From NCBI GenBank assembly GCA_000611715.1, contig AZYM01000082.1, positions 19,372 to 83,371 on the forward strand: a DNA stretch of 64,000 nt, given 5' to 3'. Source of the DNA: Scolecobasidium constrictum UM 578. Its lineage: Eukaryota; Ascomycota; Dothideomycetes; Venturiales; Sympoventuriaceae. This document shows positions 11,678-23,016 of this stretch, piece after piece; position 1 is the first letter of the stretch; each line of letters starts with the position of its first letter. The position numbers were made by a program, and so were the translations under genes. Below the pieces are notes generated by a model that searched no databases, was not told the origin of the DNA, and saw nothing but the letters and a program-made list of their open reading frames with translations.

Positions 11678-12146
11678 ATGTCGAAGCTCCAGTACTTCAA
11701 CTACCCAGGCTGGGGTAAGCAAGCCCGAGAGCTTCACAACCTCTCACAAGTCGTTCGCATCGGCAACGAACTTAGAATCTCAGGTCAAGGTGGGAGGCGT
11801 CAGTCTCTTTGTGCTACCACTGACCGTCGAACACTAACAGTACTTGCCAGGCGGCTGGGACGCTGAGATGAAGTTCTCTGACAACGAAGCCGAGCAGATC
11901 GAGCAGGCATGGAAGAACGTTGAGACGGCGCTCAAAGATGCTGGATTGAAGAACCCATTCGACAACATCTTCAGTGTCCGCTCGTATCACGTCAACAAGC
12001 ATTACGATACGGCGGAGATGTTTTCTGGGATCACAAAGAAGCTTTTCAAGAATCATGCTCCTATCTGGACGCTCATTGGGGTGGACAGGCTCGCGCTGCC
12101 GGAGATGAAGATTGAGATTGAGGTGTGCGCGGTGGTCGATGATTGA
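11678..12146 (+). CDS. RidA/YjgF/YER057c/UK114-family protein
   Basis: Two exons (11678-11789 and 11851-12146) give 135 residues, the usual family length. The 61-nt intron starts GTGGGA, has the branch site CACTAAC and ends CCAG. Splicing joins SGQ to GGWDAEM, the conserved loop of the family. The fold's strand order is visible: VVRIGNELRISGQGG, then an acidic helix NEAEQIEQAWKNVETALKDAG, then FSVRSYHVNKH, then WTLIGVDRLALPEMKIEIEV. Canonical RidA proteins deaminate reactive enamines/imines released by PLP enzymes using an Arg near the C-terminus; the corresponding segment here is GVDRLALPEMKIEIE, so the exact activity is uncertain. A TATA box sits at 11573. Confidence 0.92.
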
Positions 12147-14455
12147 AGAAAGTGGACAGGCCTGCTCAATGATCATGGGGCGCAATGCAATGAATGTACA
12201 TACTCTTTCGCGGACTGGCTGGTACAACGATGCTTTCGCCATCATCACCACGTCTGTGACGTGCGCCTTCGTAAGCTCCCCGTCTCTACGTAGGTAGACT
12301 CGTGGCTTCGAGTCCTGTGCGAGCTGCTTGATGCACAACCACATGGTGCTCGGTCAATTCTTCGTTCTGTTGAGGAACCAAGACAAGCTGATGACTAAAT
12401 TTATGGCGAGAAAGGCGAGTCCCTATCTCGGGTGGCGGACTTGCCCAGGCCCATGCTTCGACTCCCTCCTTAGACATAAAAGGACCAAGGAACACATCAA
12501 GCTCAGCAGTACGACGGAGCTACTACGTACAACCGGCATGTGAGATTGCTCTCAGATCCTGCCCACCTTCCTGTGCTTGTGCCAGAAACCCGTAAATTTG
12601 CGATGCTTAGCTCCACTGCTGTCAAGCATCTTTACTGGGGCGACGAGCCGATTTTGAACTGCACAGTGTCCACTCCAAGTGGCTGGCCTTGTTATGTGCA
12701 TTCGAGCTCTGCAATCCACGGCCATCAGACGCACCTCGCTCTACCCTGTGATGAATCAATAACCCGCTATGGTCCTCGCTCGATGCTCTTATATGCTCCA
12801 AATTGTGGTAGTCCTGGTGCTAAGCCTCAGACAACGGGATGATGAGGTAATTGTCGTTCTTGCATTCAGGTGTTGCATAAAGAATGCGCAAAGAAGAAAC
12901 TCAAGTCAATTGAGGCAGCAGTACTGGATGCCCTACATGTCCGTTTTGGTGTGCGCTCGGCGCTCGTGGTCCGTTGGTGCCCTAAGACCTTCGTGTTGAG
13001 GGTCATCGCCAGCATGAAGAGGTCCTCAGAGCGCATCTTGAACGTTTGTCGTCGACAGTCCAATGTGGCAAGAGTAAGCGACGTCCGTGTTTCTACTTTG
13101 TGTAATTGTGTGCTCTCTTCTGGAGTTAAGCAGGGCGTTGCCGCATACTGCACTTCAATGGAACTCTCATTGGAAAGAGCACGTGTATGACGCCTCTCTG
13201 CGAGTCTTGATGAGTCTGCCGACCTGGATGCTAGCGGCGACATTCGTCCTGTAATCCACCAAGCTACACCATATAAAGCTAAGGTTGACAGGAGTCTATG
13301 ACTTGTTCACGCAGAGGCCTCAAGGAAGATGGATGTGCCTGGGGCCCAACATTGCACACTAGTAAGGATGTTAGCAGCAATGTTCAGGCGCAGTGACGGC
13401 GATGTGCAGCATCAGAGCGCTCGAAGATAGCACGTCACAACCTGAGATGTTTTCTCCAATAGCCGCAACCAAGCTCTTTCCTTGATGCTAAGACTCATCG
13501 TCGTGAAGACCGCGAGTTGAATGCCATATGTCCCCTGATTGTTCGATGGGATGATCGGCAAGCAAATGGATGATTCCGACGCCCCACACATGGCTCGATC
13601 GCAGGAGGCAAGTTGATTGTTCCCTGCAAGAAGAGAGTCAACCACTCTCTTATGTGTTGAGAACACACTCGACCCTGTGTGCAAGACAAGATCCACTCCA
13701 GCTTAGCCGTTCCATGACATCCTTGAGGTGTCCGACACGAGGGCACATGCAACGTCCGGTGGTATATCACCGATGTCCAGCCGATGCAAACCCACACAAA
13801 TTTCTGTATAAGTTGAGCAACTCACGCACTGAATGCATTCAAGCAAGTGTCAGCGCTAGGAGGAAGCTGAGCGGTGAGCGGACGTGTATCTGGTGCTGTG
13901 AAGCCCGAGAGTTGTTCTCTCTCTCCGGGCTGCCAACAACATAAAAGATGTGAGTGTCCCTCGGTGAAAACTGCCTCAAGCGAGTACATCATCCCAGATG
14001 GCATGGCGGCTAGAACAAGGCCCGTCGACTGGTGATGGCGATCACTACCAACGCGTGATTTCGCTAAGTGAGGTTGGACTGGGGGACTCCACGATCGAAG
14101 CCACGGCGACCGAGCCAGCTGGGAAATCGTCCTCATGGAAACCTAGAGCATTACAAGTTGACCTCCAATCGGGTTTTACAGCATTGCAAAAAGTCCAGTC
14201 TCCGCTGGCTCCGATAGGTATTACCCGGGTCCAGGGTCGCATTAGCGAACCCAGTCAAGATGTATATCAGCAGGGCGAAATCGTACTTCCGTCGGATCCG
14301 AAGGTAAAGGGAACGGCTGCAGAAACATGTTGATCAGTGCTTTCGCGCACCCGATCCGCACGGACAAGAAGTACGGCCTGGGTTCCGGGCCAACAGATCC
14401 TGTCAACTTCATCGCCATGCATCGTACATCTAGGGAGGATGATGGAGAAATTCAG

Positions 14456-14466
14456 TCCAAGCTCTT
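14456..14466 (+). repeat. Solitary TCCAAGCTCTT box
   Basis: Exact copy of the motif; a GCTGATCACCACC segment follows within 25 bp. Confidence 0.4.
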
Positions 14467-14900
14467 GACATGCGGTGCTGCTGATCACCACCGTCCATGC
14501 GCCTGCCCCAAGAACAAATCTGCTAACACAGGCACGCTGCTCATTATTATGACGCGATGTGTTCTTTCTCATACCTTAGACCAAATTATCTCTGTCACCG
14601 ATCTTATACTTTGAGAATCTCGAGGGACACAAGTTGGCGCCCACACGTGTAGCAGAGCTCAAGGTAAGCCCATTGGCTCGCAAGCCTCCGCCCCGAGCCA
14701 GCGCGTAGCCAGGAGAAGAACGAGGGTCATCGCAGCACGAATGAGACCGACTTCACGTCGAGGTAGTGAGCAAGTAGTGGCGTGCAGGGAGAAGGTGTGA
14801 AATCCGTTCTCTTAGGGGTATCCAACCCATCTCCTTGCCGTTCAATCCAGCACAAAAATCTTACACATGCCTCTCTACACGTACACCACCACCCACAAAC

Positions 14901-14910
14901 CCAAGCTCTT
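14901..14910 (+). repeat. Solitary CCAAGCTCTT box abutting ATTATA
   Basis: Exact motif directly followed by ATTATACAC, recalling the TATAAAAGAGCTTGGA overlap seen (in reverse) at 22603 and 23017. It lies just past the 3' end of the CAP gene. Confidence 0.4.
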
Positions 14911-14962
14911 ATTATACACATAACACACCTCCACATCCACATCCTCTCCCCACTCCACCTCT

Positions 14963-17112
14963 TCAACCAGCATGTTCCACAATCTCCGTCACAAGCTTCC
15001 CATCCTTCACGAATGATCTGAACTGCTCCGGCACCGGACTCTCCGTGAAATCCTCCTCCTCATCTTGCGGCGGCAGATTCACATTCACACTCGTACACTT
15101 ACTCGTAAACACCTCCGTGCCCAAACTCTCCTTACTCAAGTACACCTGTGCACTATCCACCTGATCCAGCAATATCGTCGGCACCTTCTCCAGGATCTGC
15201 ACCGCGAAGTTGGGGCACTTGATCACGTCGACGCTGCTGACGAGGGAATCGAGGATGAGCGATGTCTTGGGGGAGTTGTCGATGGAGATTGCGTTGGCCT
15301 TGCCGTGGATGCGGAGGGTGGTGTTTTTGCAGCGGGTGATGAGGATGGAGTGGTTGATTTCGGCGTTGATCTCGATGGGGGAGGAGGGGGACTCGAAGTT
15401 TTCCTGTGTACGTTGCACGTTAGTCGATCTGGAAACTTGCCGTATGTAAAGAGCTGGGTGAAGACGCACAATGATCCACTTATTTCCATCCAGCTCCTTC
15501 TTTGGCGGCTTCTTCGTCCGCAGACTCTCGGGCTTGGGTTTTTTGCCTGGCGCAGGACTTGTGCCTCGAGCTCCAGGGCTACCGCTTACGCCGAGACTGG
15601 AGGACGAGTCGCTCCGTTGTGGAACCGTGGAGCTCTGTCGCAACGAGGGGTTCTTGTGCGTCATCTGCGAAGCATCCACCTTCTTCAGACCTGCCGTCAC
15701 TCCCTCGCCCTTATTCAGATCTGCGAAAACAGCGCCCATATCAGCCGGCTGCTTCTTAGCGGAGGGAACGGGAGGGAGAGAGCCGGGTGGTGGTGGTGGA
15801 CCTGGCGGTGGTGGAATGGCGCCTGAGGGTGGTGGACCGGGTGGAGGAGGTGGGATGGAGGAGGATGTTGAGGGGGCGGGCGTGGAAGCGCTACCGCCGG
15901 ACTTCATCTCTTTGAGCGCTTGAGCGGCGTCGATGCCTTGTGGATTCCAGGGCACGCCCTTGGGGTAGTGTTGCTTGATGTATGCGAGGACGGAGCGCAT
16001 AAGCTTGTAGAAGGCCTTGACCCATTCAGTCTGAGACTCGTCTCTGTGTCTTAATTAGCATGTCACCCAATGCCTTCGAGAATGTGCACATACTTCTCTT
16101 TATACTGCTGCAAGATCTTGTTGCCGTACATTTGGCAACCACCAAAGAGCTCGGCGAAGTAGTCGGCTGGCTTGGGCTCGACAGTCACCCAGGCGAGCAG
16201 ACTTCCGCCATCAGCGACCATTGCGAGACCATCTTGCGCAGCTCTGTTTGCACGATTGCTCTGCCGTATCCCGTCCACTTTGTTCATGTATAGTTGCAGA
16301 TCCTCTAGGGCTTCCAGGTATATTGGCGCAGCGACATCTGGCTTCTTGGCTTTCGTGGTGAGTAGGAGGAATTCGCGTTGCGCTTCGAAGGCTTTGACGA
16401 GAGCGTCCGCCTATGCCAAGTCCTGTCAGTCTGTTGTATCCCTCATGTAAGATCTGCGATTCCACCCACCTGCTCCAAGAGAATTTTGTCTATCGAGCCC
16501 GTCTTGGACAACGAATGAAACGCCTTCAAATCGCCATTGATCAACGCATCAAAGTCCTCAATCGCCTGCGGCAGCTCCTCCTTCGGCTCCTCAACCTTAC
16601 TAGGTGTCGGCGTCGCATCCTGGCTCGTACTGGCGACAATCGCGCCGCCCATAGGACTCGTCACGCCATTGACTGCCGCTGCCGTCGATCCCGCCGCCGC
16701 TGCCGGCCCGCCCTTGTTACTGCTAGGTGTGGCTGTGCCGTCGAAGGAGGACGAGGCGATGTCTTCTAGGCGCGAGGTCGCGGCTTCGAGCCTGCGCATC
16801 AAGCGTGTTAGTGCGTGCTCGCCTGGGTGCGCTGCATTGGTGTGCACGGAGGTCTGCAGGAGGGTGGATTGGCGTCTGCTACCACCAGGCGATTCATCTG
16901 TGCCGTGAGGTGATGTCGACATGGTGTGGTGGTGCTCGTGAATCTGGCGACAAGCTACAGGAATGAAGAGTGAATGTGGAAGAGTAAAAGGCAGGTGAGC
17001 AAGGTCACGGGATAGCTGCAGGACGCAGCTTGTGATTAAGGTTTGTGAGATGATGGATAGCTGCGTACCGTTTTATCAGGGTCGTCAGGTTGTGCATGTT
17101 ATTCGTGGCCAT
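14963..17112 (-). CDS. srv2: Adenylyl cyclase-associated protein (CAP/Srv2)
   Basis: Five exons (17112-17069, 16791-16470, 16410-16094, 16043-15470, 15403-14963) give 565 residues. CAP binds actin monomers, recycles ADP-actin to ATP-actin with cofilin, and in yeast supports adenylyl cyclase. Exon 1 (44 nt) encodes MATNMHNLTTLIKR, and splicing restores the RLEAATSRLEDIA start of the helical folded domain. Next come the helical folded domain (PQAIEDFDALI to KAFYKLMRSVLAYIKQHYP), a polyproline stretch for profilin/SH3 binding, a WH2-like segment (FADLNKGEGVTAGLKKV, THKNPSLR) and the beta-helical CARP domain to the C-terminus. The 66-nt last intron is in frame, so its retention would not shift the frame. 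A second in-frame ATG at 16922, inside the first intron, could give a 594-residue variant with another N-terminus. Confidence 0.95.
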
Positions 17113-18428
17113 TGCTGCGGCAGGATACGGTATTCCCGGCTACGGTCGCCTTTGTGCGTATAGGTAGAAGAATGGATAGGTCGAGACTGATGCAAGGGCG
17201 GAGTTGGGTACGGCTAAGTGATCGAGGCGTGTGTCGTCGCGACGACCGTAGAGCTGACTGCCAGCGAGGCTCCTTTCTCAAAGGACAGTTGACCAGGGAC
17301 TCGGGAGGGATAAGCTAATAGATACAAGACTTGCAGTACGGAAGGCAGACGCCGCGCGGAGGTTGCGTTCGCTGCTACGATGTTGTTTTTCACAAGGCAG
17401 ATGCGATAGATCTCTCCAGCATTCGTCTTCCAGGAGCACTTGAGCAAGATGTCTTGGTCCAGCCTTATCCCCAATCTGTCGCCCGAACCAACCACGTCGT
17501 CGCTCTAACACACCATACCGCATCCGCTCTAGCATGCCGCCATTCTTCTTCTGTCCTAGCCGCCATGTGATTCGCATCTCGTCCATATCGAGACAGCTCC
17601 CCCGCCGGCCATCAGATTACGTTTCGCAACCTCAGTACATCACAGCTTGCCCAAACAGCCCACGTGTAGCCAAGCAGTCGGTCAGCAAAGTTCGTGGAAT
17701 TGTGCATGCTCTGCTGCATAATACTGGCATTTACGTACTCTGTACTGCAATTTGTCACCAAAATATTCTCTCCGACAAGCAAGCTGCAAGCATCGGGCAT
17801 CCCGCTAGCAAAGCACCAAAGCACGCCAGAGTTTGGTTCATCCCCAGTTGTTCGCGATCAGCTCCCGCCAGCCAGCCAGCCCGCTGCGAGCTTGTTCTGC
17901 GGGTTCAAAAGTGTTACCTTATTGTACCTGTCTGCTGAGTGTACTTTCTGCTGCTGTCTTCTCGTTGCAGTTGCACCTGCCGTACCTATCCTAGTCTGGC
18001 ACAGGTCAGACACTTACCATGTTAACATCGCCATCCTCGCCACATCTTTGCTTTCCCCTCCGTGCTGGACGGCCGTAATCTCGACATCATACTTCTTCTC
18101 TTCTTCTGCTTCTGCTTCTGCTTCTTCCTGCCCTTGCATTGGACCCGACCGCGACCCATGCATGCCACGTCCTGAAAGTGAGAATGCTCCCGAGATAGCA
18201 TAGACCTGATCTTGCGTTGCGCTCCGACGATCCTGGCTGGGGATTGCGAAAGGGAAGGCTGAAGATAGTCCGTTCCGTCTTACACATACGTACCTTGTCT
18301 GGTTCAGCCGCGGCTTGGGATAGACTCAGACATCAGGGTCTCGATACGATCATACACAGCAGTACAGCAGAAGAGGTGGAAGCAGATCCGAGTTCACAGT
18401 CCTTACCTCACCACGAGTATCCTTCGGC
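17113..18428. other. Divergent intergenic region (CAP / PfkB kinase)
   Basis: Separates the start of CAP (minus, 17112) from the PfkB-family gene (plus, 18429), so it holds both promoters. A short TTC/TTCTGC trinucleotide-type repeat lies near 18089-18130. No other coding signal is seen. Confidence 0.5.
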
Positions 18429-19700
18429 ATGGCTGCCGACGCCGACTCAGCCATGGACGTCGATAGACCTAGTCCGCATCTCAATGGCAGTCCACGGCGC
18501 ATGGGCATCGACTTTGTCACATTGGGCATGTTCATAATAGGTGTGTCTCATACCTGCACACCCCGACGCTCTAGTGTTCAAAGAGACTAAAGTTTGCCTA
18601 GACGAGATACACTTCCCACAACCACAACCGCCCGTCCGCGACATACCCGGCGGCGCAGGCTCCTTCTCAGCCCTCGGCGCACGAATCTTCTCCCCTCCAC
18701 CGCTAGCCTCAAGAAGTGTAGGCTGGATCGTCGACTGCGGCTCGGACTTCCCTCCACAACTGCGGCAATACCTGAGCGACTGGGAGACCTACTGTCTCAT
18801 GCGCAGCACGCCCGAGCGCCTCACAACGCGGGGTCTAAACGGATATGGCGAGAATGAGTTTAGAGGTTGGTTCACTCCATGGTGGCGGAAAAGCGTGAGC
18901 AGAAGGGCATTGACATGAGAAGCTTTCAGATACCTAACTCCGAAGCGGCGACTGGAATTTACGGACTTACTGCCGGAGATGCTGCGCTCGCGTTCGTTTC
19001 ACTTGATCTGCAGTCCCGCAAGATGTATAGCGCAGGTTGACGGGATAATGAAGAGGCGGAACGAGGAATTGGGCATAGACAAGTCACACAGACCGCTCTT
19101 CATATGGGAGCCCGTGCCGTGCGTACACACCCGCTCAAATACGAAGTAAGACAGGACAATGAGCTAATACACACATGCTACAGCGACCTATGTACTCCAA
19201 GCGAGCTAGACATGTGCCGCCAAGCCCTCCGCAAAATCGAAGTCGTCTCCCCAAACCACATGGAACTCGCCGCCTTCTTCGGCCTCTCCGGCGCCCGCGG
19301 CCCCGACGTCGACAGAGACGTAATCGAGAAATGCGCAAACGAGTGGCTACAATCCGGCGTCGGGCTAGAAAACGGGCCCGGCGCCCTCGTCGTCCGCGCA
19401 GGCAAGGACGGCTGCTACATCGCCACGCGCAAGCAATCGCGGTGGTTACCGGCGTACCACCAGAGCGGCGATCGGGTGAGGGATCCGACGGGGGGTGGGA
19501 ATGCGTTTCTGGGCGGACTGGGGGTCGCGCTGGCGAGGGATAAGAGTTTGGTTGAGGCGGCGATTTGGGGGACGGTGGCGGCGAGCTTTGCGATTGAGCA
19601 GGTTGGGATGCCCGTGAGGAGTGTGGGGCAGGATGGGAAGGAGAGGTGGAATGGGGATAGAGTGGCGGAGAGGCTGGATTATTATTTGCATCGGCTGTGA
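18429..19700 (+). CDS. PfkB/ribokinase-family carbohydrate kinase, Mak32-like
   Basis: Four exons (18429-18540, 18602-18865, 18923-19118, 19184-19700) give 362 residues. Splicing restores FIID-EIHFPQP, FRAFRYLTP and EPVP-DLCTP across the three junctions, which together match the pattern I know from fungal Mak32-like proteins. PfkB hallmarks are the glycine-rich PGGAGSFSALGARI near the N-terminus, VVSPNHMELAAFFG in the middle and the C-terminal anion-hole/catalytic signature DPTGGGNAFLGG (catalytic Asp first). The sugar substrate is unknown. Yeast MAK32 is known for an effect on dsRNA virus particle stability; that role cannot be assumed here. The second in-frame Met (MGIDFVTLGMF) could also be the start. 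The downstream neighbour converges on it. Confidence 0.92.
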
Positions 19701-20352
19701 CTAGGTGGGTGTTTGGCGCCTCGGGAGATGGGGAAAGCTGGAGGGGTGCTTGTGAAGAGACGATTCGAAGGATGATTTTCTCCCAAGGCGAGCTTGCCGG
19801 AACTCCGAGGATGGATGGGGTCTTCGGAGACACCCAAATCCTCGCCAATGAGGATGGGATCAGAAGAAATGTCGAGGCTTCACGCGACAGATGGGATCTT
19901 CGAAAAGATCCCATTGGACAGGGGCGCGAAAGAAGATCGGAATGGGATAGGACACGAAGTCGGGGGCATCAATTACGAGCGATCTCGCAATATGCCTCGA
20001 GATCCCACTGAATATGCATTGACATGCACGTCAACCGGGAGCAAATGACGAACACAAGGGAAGTGAACGAGCGAATACGAACCACAATGGTGGGGAAAGT
20101 ATGTACATTTGGTGTTTTCCACTGTCGATTCTATACGCATGAATTGACCTTTTGACGGGCATGGTAGGAGGTACCACGGGTTTAGAATAGCATATGATAT
20201 CCCCCCCATCATCATCAAATGCAAAAGCATTGGTTTTGTTTCTGCAATCATTGCCTTGTCGCGTTTCCACGCCGCAGATACACATCTCTTATGCCTCCCA
20301 ATGCGATACTATGTCTTCGACTTCCCAGCTCGTTTTCATCATCGGTTCCAGC
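19701..20352. other. Convergent intergenic region
   Basis: Lies between the stops of the plus-strand PfkB gene and the minus-strand 88-residue gene. It should hold the two 3' UTRs. Opposite-strand open frames run into the PfkB gene from here but show no domain. Confidence 0.45.
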
Positions 20353-20822
20353 TCATGACGACGCCCCCGACTGCGCTTGCGCCGCTTCGTGCTCCCGTAT
20401 CTGCTTGCTCCAACTGTGAAACAATCGTTAGCCACTACCCATATCATCTGCTCTCCATTCTCCACAGTATTCCCGTCTCTTCCCATCCCAGCCCATCCAA
20501 TCATCCCGCTCGAGCCCACAGACAAAGAGAAGGGAAGGAAATATGCAAACCACGTACTTCCTGCTAGGGTAAAACCGTCCGGGCTCCGGCATGCGCGGCC
20601 TCTTCTCGATCTGCGCGCTGATGCTGAAGAGGATGGCGCCGATGCCGAGGAGCGCCGCGCCCGCGATGGCCGTGTTCGCTTTCCAGTTCGCGGGCTGGCT
20701 GTACCAGCCGCCGGCTGGGGACCAGACGTGCTTGGGGTACCTATTCAATTCCTCCAATTAGCATTCTTTGGTTGTGCAAAGTGGAGGGAGTGAACGTACG
20801 GGATCTTGCCGCCTCCGCCCAT
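20353..20822 (-). CDS. 88-residue single-TM protein, probably mitochondrial inner membrane
   Basis: Three exons (20822-20800, 20740-20558, 20413-20353) give 88 residues. The first exon is only 23 nt and encodes MGGGGKI plus two bases. Splicing gives PYPKHVWSPAGGWY, then one hydrophobic segment (TAIAGAALLGIGAILFSISA), then a charged tail with PEPGRFYPSR and WSKQIREHEAAQAQSG. I recall small fungal mitochondrial proteins of this pattern, some listed as respiratory complex I accessory subunits, but I cannot name the subunit with confidence. It starts 303 bp from the mitoribosomal gene mL44, with which it is divergently arranged, and that fits a mitochondrial role. Confidence 0.85.
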
Positions 20823-21125
20823 TGTGATTGAGAGGTGGAGTGAAGGGGTAGTGCGTGCGAATGGTGCTGCTGAGGGAGTGGTGATGCAGGTTTGAGACGG
20901 TGCGTAGTAGGAGGAGTGGTCTGTGCGCCTTTTGGCGAGCGGAGCGGGAGAGCAGGGTCCTGCTTGCCCAATGCATGATGGCGAGTTGCCTGATTCGCAA
21001 AAAGTTCCAGACGAGAGACAGCAAGACAGTCCACTCCACCAAATTGTTCATATTGCTGATTCTCTTTATCCCGACGAAATAGGAATCGATAGCGCGAAGG
21101 AGTTCGAGTAATACATGTCGATGCG
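20823..21125. promoter_or_regulatory. Shared divergent promoter region of two mitochondrial genes
   Basis: Only 303 bp separate the ATG of the 88-residue protein (minus) from that of mL44 (plus). Both promoters must lie here or overlap the 5' UTRs. No clear TATA box is visible. Confidence 0.55.
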
Positions 21126-22343
21126 ATGAAGCGGATACGCATACGCAGCGCGCAGTCGCTGCTCACGCGCACAACGGCCTCTCCTGCATCCGCCATCTCT
21201 GCATCGCGGATAGCGATATATCCCTCGCGTATACGGCACAACAGCACGCAACAGACATCATCCTACTCCTCATCGACGCCATTACCACCCTACGCGGCGC
21301 CCCCCTCAACTCCATCCACCCCATCACAACGACTAGAAGATCTCCCCTCGCCTCCCGTCGCCGCATCCCTCTCCTCAGCTAAACTCGCCGCCCTCCACGC
21401 TCGGTTATCGCTACCGCAGCGTTTTCCCTTGCAAACACTAGCACGCGCGCTCGTTGACCGCACAGCCGATGCCGATGCGCGGTTCAACAATGCTCAATTG
21501 TCGATATTGGGTAGTGATGTGCTCGGCTACCACATGAGCGAGCACCTCATGTGCAATTTCCCGCGGCTGCCGGTGGACGTGCTCTTCGCGGCGCAGGAGG
21601 CGTACGTGGGGCCGCAGGCGCTGATGACGGTTGCTAAGGAGTGGGGCGTGGAGGAGGCGGCGGAGCCGGGTGGGGAGGTCGATGCTGGGTTGTTGCAGTT
21701 TAGGTATGCGCCTGCTTCCTCCCCAGAAGATGCGGCTTCGGGGGGTGAAAGGGCGAATGCGGATCTGGCGAAGAGTGAAGGGTGGAGGAGGGGTATGAGC
21801 GGAAGGATCGTGTATGATGACCAGTTCGGGCTTGAACACGTTCCTGAGCCTGGGACGGGCGGTCGTCTCCCCGTTACGACGAGTCAAGATGCACATGCGC
21901 ATTTTGTTAGGGCACTGATGGGTGCGCTACACCTGCACACTGGGAGGGCGAGCACGAAACGCTTCTTCACGAATCACTTTTTGAGCAGGACGTTGGATCT
22001 GTCTAAGCTATTTGACTTCCGGTATCCGACGAGAGATCTATCTCGCCTATGTCTCAGAGAAGGATTTGAGAGGCCTGTGGCGAGACTCATCTCGGAGACG
22101 GGACGGCATAGTGCGCACCCTGTGTTTGTGGTTGGTGTGTACAGCGGAAGAGATAAGTTGGGAGAGGCTGTTGGAGGCAGTCTGGAAGAGGCGAAGAATA
22201 GAGCGGCGGCTGCGGCGCTGAAAGGATGGTATCTGTATAGCCCAGGCGATGGTGTCACGGTACCATCGGAAGCAGAGGAGGGCATGAGCAGTGGAAGAGA
22301 ATGGAAGGCGAATATGATCGATCCAGGCGAGGTTATCACCTAA
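21126..22343 (+). CDS. MRPL3: Mitochondrial large-subunit ribosomal protein mL44 (yeast MRPL3)
   Basis: Single exon, 405 residues. The first ~45 residues are rich in Arg, Ser and Ala with almost no acids, a typical mitochondrial targeting peptide (MKRIRIRSAQSLLTRTTASP). The RNase III-like fold follows (LHARLSLPQRFPLQTLARAL, FNNAQLSILGSDVLGYHMSEHL, FPRLPVDVLFAAQEAYVG), as in mL44, which has lost catalysis and serves as a structural ribosomal protein. A C-terminal double-stranded-RNA-binding-type segment includes HPVFVVGVYSGRDKLGEAVG and EAKNRAAAAALKGWYLY. An acidic, Gly/Ala/Ser-rich insertion lies between the two parts. Length is near that of other fungal homologues. Confidence 0.93.
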   Translation: MKRIRIRSAQSLLTRTTASPASAISASRIAIYPSRIRHNSTQQTSSYSSSTPLPPYAAPPSTPSTPSQRLEDLPSPPVAASLSSAKLAALHARLSLPQRFPLQTLARALVDRTADADARFNNAQLSILGSDVLGYHMSEHLMCNFPRLPVDVLFAAQEAYVGPQALMTVAKEWGVEEAAEPGGEVDAGLLQFRYAPASSPEDAASGGERANADLAKSEGWRRGMSGRIVYDDQFGLEHVPEPGTGGRLPVTTSQDAHAHFVRALMGALHLHTGRASTKRFFTNHFLSRTLDLSKLFDFRYPTRDLSRLCLREGFERPVARLISETGRHSAHPVFVVGVYSGRDKLGEAVGGSLEEAKNRAAAAALKGWYLYSPGDGVTVPSEAEEGMSSGREWKANMIDPGEVIT

Positions 22344-22602
22344 GTCCAGAAAAAGCAACAAGAGGAATATGTCTGAAAGAGTTGCATCTGCATTGGGGCG
22401 TCGAGATGTGTATATCGAGCATTTGAGATGGATGGGATGTTCTTGTATGTATGTGTAGACACTGTCGCCCATTAGCGGCTCAAAGCAAGGAATCAATGTA
22501 CAATACCAAAGAATTGCTTGCTACACCTCCTGCGTGTCCACAATATGGCCTCAGGCTACATAACGCATGCGCTGGCATAACGCCGACGCTATCACATCGC
22601 GC

Positions 22603-22618
22603 TATAAAAGAGCTTGGA
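22603..22618 (+). repeat. TATAAAAG fused to AAGAGCTTGGA, copy 1
   Basis: TATAAAAGAGCTTGGA; the TATA-like box and the conserved box overlap. An identical 16-mer occurs at 23017. Confidence 0.7.
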
Positions 22619-23016
22619 CTGACATTTGAGACATAGGTCAAAGCGAGTACTCTGCGATTCTGTCATGGGTCGCTAATCTCTGCCCGGCAGCTCCTCAAGC
22701 AGTGCGAACGTTACCTTGGTGCGTTTTGCCATCGTAGCAATGACGCTGTTCATCATCACGCCTAAACTCAGCCCGCTTCCAGTCCCAAATTGAATGACAA
22801 GGCACTGCGCATCTGGATGTCGAGCTGCAGACGACGCGCACATGGCCACAGCGCCAATTCATGGTCCACTGAGTCTCGATTGCGAGCAACAGAGTGGGTG
22901 GCTTTATAGTAAGATGCGAATGTACCTCACCGAAGCATGACGATGTTTCAGGCATCACAATTCACGAACGAGCTTCCAGTATGTCGTGGAGACAAGTCAG
23001 AGGACGTCGGAGGTGA

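Larger units (their letters stand above)
12236..14910. repeat. Gene-free stretch with dispersed TATA-like boxes and GATG/CATC palindromes
   Basis: No gene is supported between the RidA-like stop (12146) and the CAP stop (14963). The stretch has TATA-like boxes near 12474, 12789 (reverse), 12868, 13272, 13649 (reverse) and 13943. It has short palindromes, best at 12602-12630 (GATGCTT/AAGCATC, perfect 7-bp stem), and others near 13398 and 14033. Exact CCAAGCTCTT boxes lie at 14457 and 14901. Spacing of some boxes is about 395-405 bp. It resembles a weaker version of the 22.6-33.3 kb block. Confidence 0.4.

Noticed and set aside
16443..16922. 159-codon frame starting MSTSPHGTDES as the main CAP start
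   Set aside because: Its 5' part lies in the intron between the canonical first exon and RLEAATSR. I kept it only as a possible alternative start.
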